Position numbers and translations under genes: made by a program. The notes beneath the pieces are model-generated. The model was not told the DNA's origin. It saw only the letters and a list, made by a program, of their open reading frames with translations, and searched no databases. DNA of 14,060 nt from Actinomycetes bacterium (GTDB lineage: Bacteria; Actinomycetota; Acidimicrobiia; Acidimicrobiales; RAAP-2): assembly GCA_021806055.1 (NCBI GenBank), contig JAJZYE010000005.1, positions 1 through 14,060 on the forward strand, read 5' to 3'. Numbering within the stretch: position 1 is the stretch's first letter; each line of letters starts with the position of its first letter. This document shows, one piece after another, positions 13,544 through 14,060 of the stretch.

Positions 13544-13585
13544 CTCTGATTCACCTGGCGGCTGTAGCCGCCAGGTGAATCAGAG
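13544..13585. repeat. Perfect 42-nt palindrome (20-bp arms, 2-nt centre)
   Basis: CTCTGATTCACCTGGCGGCT at 13544-13563 is followed by GT and then its exact reverse complement at 13566-13585. It lies about 120 nt upstream of the IS200/IS605 transposase. No T-tract follows. Possible roles are a transcription block upstream of the transposon, a REP/MITE-like palindromic unit, or a terminator of an eroded gene. The perfect pairing means it either arose recently or is maintained by selection. Confidence 0.85.
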
Positions 13586-13586
13586 T

Positions 13587-13613
13587 TCGCGGCGAAGCCG
13601 CGACTTGCTTCGC
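13587..13613. repeat. Overlapping alternative hairpins after the large palindrome
   Basis: TCGCGGC-GAA-GCCGCGA (13587-13603) forms a 7-bp stem with a GAA loop. GCGAAGC inside it (13592-13598) can instead pair with GCTTCGC (13607-13613). The two folds are mutually exclusive and start one base after the 42-nt palindrome. Confidence 0.6.
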
Positions 13614-13678
13614 TGATGTCACAGACTCGCCTTATCGTGGGGTCGTGATCTCGTTAACCACTTACATGATCGGAGCGG

Positions 13679-13696
13679 GACAAGTTTTCTTAGGTC
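13679..13696 (+). other. Candidate left-end hairpin of the IS200/IS605 element
   Basis: GAC-AAG (13679-13684), a TTTT loop and CTT-AG-GTC (13689-13696) form a small stem with a two-base AG bulge on one side, upstream of tnpA. Subterminal bulged hairpins are what TnpA recognises in this IS family. A TTAC tetranucleotide, the target used by IS608, ends at 13665, 13 nt before the hairpin. The stem is short and the cleavage site is unproven. Confidence 0.35.
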
Positions 13697-13706
13697 GGGG
13701 CACAGT

Positions 13707-14060
13707 ATGGTCGTGAGTGATACCCGACTGCGCGAGCGCCGGTGGCGTTACGTCGTTGGGGTTGCACGTCGTGTGGTGTCCCAAGTACCGCAGACGAATT
13801 CTGCGCGGGCCAGTGGCGCGACGACTTGATGAACTATTGGCCGTAGTCGCCACCGAGAATGGTTGGGAGATCGTTGCGTCTGAGGTCATGGCCGATCACG
13901 TTCATCTATTCGTCCGTGTGCGACCGACCGACTCGCCGGCCCACGTCGCCAGACTGCTGAAAGGCAGAACATCGCGAGTGATACGCCAAGAGTTCCCGTG
14001 GTTGTGCCACAACCGGGCTCTTTGGTCCACGTCATACTTCGCGGCATCAGTGGGCTATGT
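13707..14060 (+). pseudogene. tnpA: IS200/IS605-family TnpA transposase (HUH Y1), probably frameshifted, cut by right edge
   Basis: The product of such genes is a small single-strand DNA transposase of the HUH Y1 class. The main frame, from 13717, reads GLHVVWCPKYRRRIL, then GWEIVASEVMADHVHLFVRV with the HUH pair (His codons at 13897-13899 and 13903-13905), LKGRTSRVIRQEFPWL and LWSTSYFAASVGY, all typical. The catalytic tyrosine lies beyond the edge. The family's usual N-terminus appears to be encoded in a different frame: ATG 13707 reads MVVSDTRLRER, and the good frame resumes as GGVTSLGLHVVW after one extra C near 13740. A one-base insertion, or a two-base deletion, would explain this. If translation starts at GTG 13717 instead, the gene could be intact with an odd N-terminus (VIPDCASA). 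No tnpB is visible. Confidence 0.85.

Larger units (their letters stand above)
12717..13706. other. Intergenic stretch without a confident gene
   Basis: No intact gene is supported. A short plus-strand frame starting ATG 12948 (MSFAVDLVLDEHLAHRAR, then TAG at 13002-13004) reopens in the same frame after the stop as VVVPDSWREGPNASVDVAEV, with GC-rich third positions and a stop near 13180. This could be a broken gene, but I cannot name the family. The stretch also holds a nested hairpin at 12968-13000, a 12-bp palindrome TCACTCGAGTGA at 13418-13429, and the large palindrome and hairpins upstream of the transposase. Confidence 0.5.

Noticed and set aside
11281..14060. A second att copy of the tRNA-Arg 3' end inside the window
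   Set aside because: I looked for the T-arm/acceptor sequence downstream and saw no copy. If one exists it is beyond the right edge.
1..14060. CRISPR array, rRNA or tandem-repeat array
   Set aside because: No regularly spaced direct repeats and no rRNA-like sequence were seen.

Overview
The window is very GC-rich and densely packed with genes over its first 11.2 kb. Three things point to an actinobacterium: a SenX3/RegX3-type two-component pair, a conjugation-like ATPase/membrane-protein set of the SCO6880/SCO6881 type, and start codons placed directly after -10 boxes (leaderless starts). A lineage such as Acidimicrobiia is possible, but that is an inference from gene content and style, not something the sequence proves.

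Left part (1-4262). An ABC-2-type transporter ATPase runs off the left edge on the minus strand. It diverges from serS (serine--tRNA ligase) across a 52-bp gap that carries a -10 box for each gene. serS meets a minus-strand regX3-like response regulator tail to tail, with the two stop codons overlapping by 20 nt. The regulator is translationally coupled (GTGA) to the upstream senX3-like histidine kinase.

Centre (4339-9124). Diverging from senX3 is a tight five-gene plus-strand operon in which every junction overlaps. It encodes a two-helix pilin-like or DUF6112-like protein, a polytopic VirB6/TrbL-like protein with a proline-rich tail, a PrgI/VirB4-N-like protein, a VirB4 ATPase and a VirD4-like coupling ATPase without membrane helices. 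Together these form the inner-membrane core of a type IV secretion/conjugation machine. No relaxase, integrase, cell-wall hydrolase or toxin gene is visible beside it, and it sits between housekeeping genes. It is the most interesting system in the window.

Right of the operon (9126-11280). A ROK/polyphosphate-glucokinase-like kinase has its own leaderless promoter starting 2 nt after the operon's last stop codon. It converges on an M20 amidohydrolase gene, with a 10-nt stop overlap inside a hairpin. Then comes tRNA-Arg(ACG) with an encoded CCA.

Right end (11281-14060). Gene density collapses directly after the tRNA. Only a small secreted Asp-box protein and an IS200/IS605 TnpA gene, cut by the right edge and probably frameshifted, can be supported. 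A perfect 42-nt palindrome and further hairpins lie upstream of the transposase. This end looks like an eroded genomic island or insertion region next to a tRNA gene.

Four start codons (ABC ATPase, serS, the kinase and the M20 hydrolase) each lie exactly 6 nt downstream of a TANNNT box. The T4SS operon and the Asp-box gene instead have clear Shine-Dalgarno sequences.
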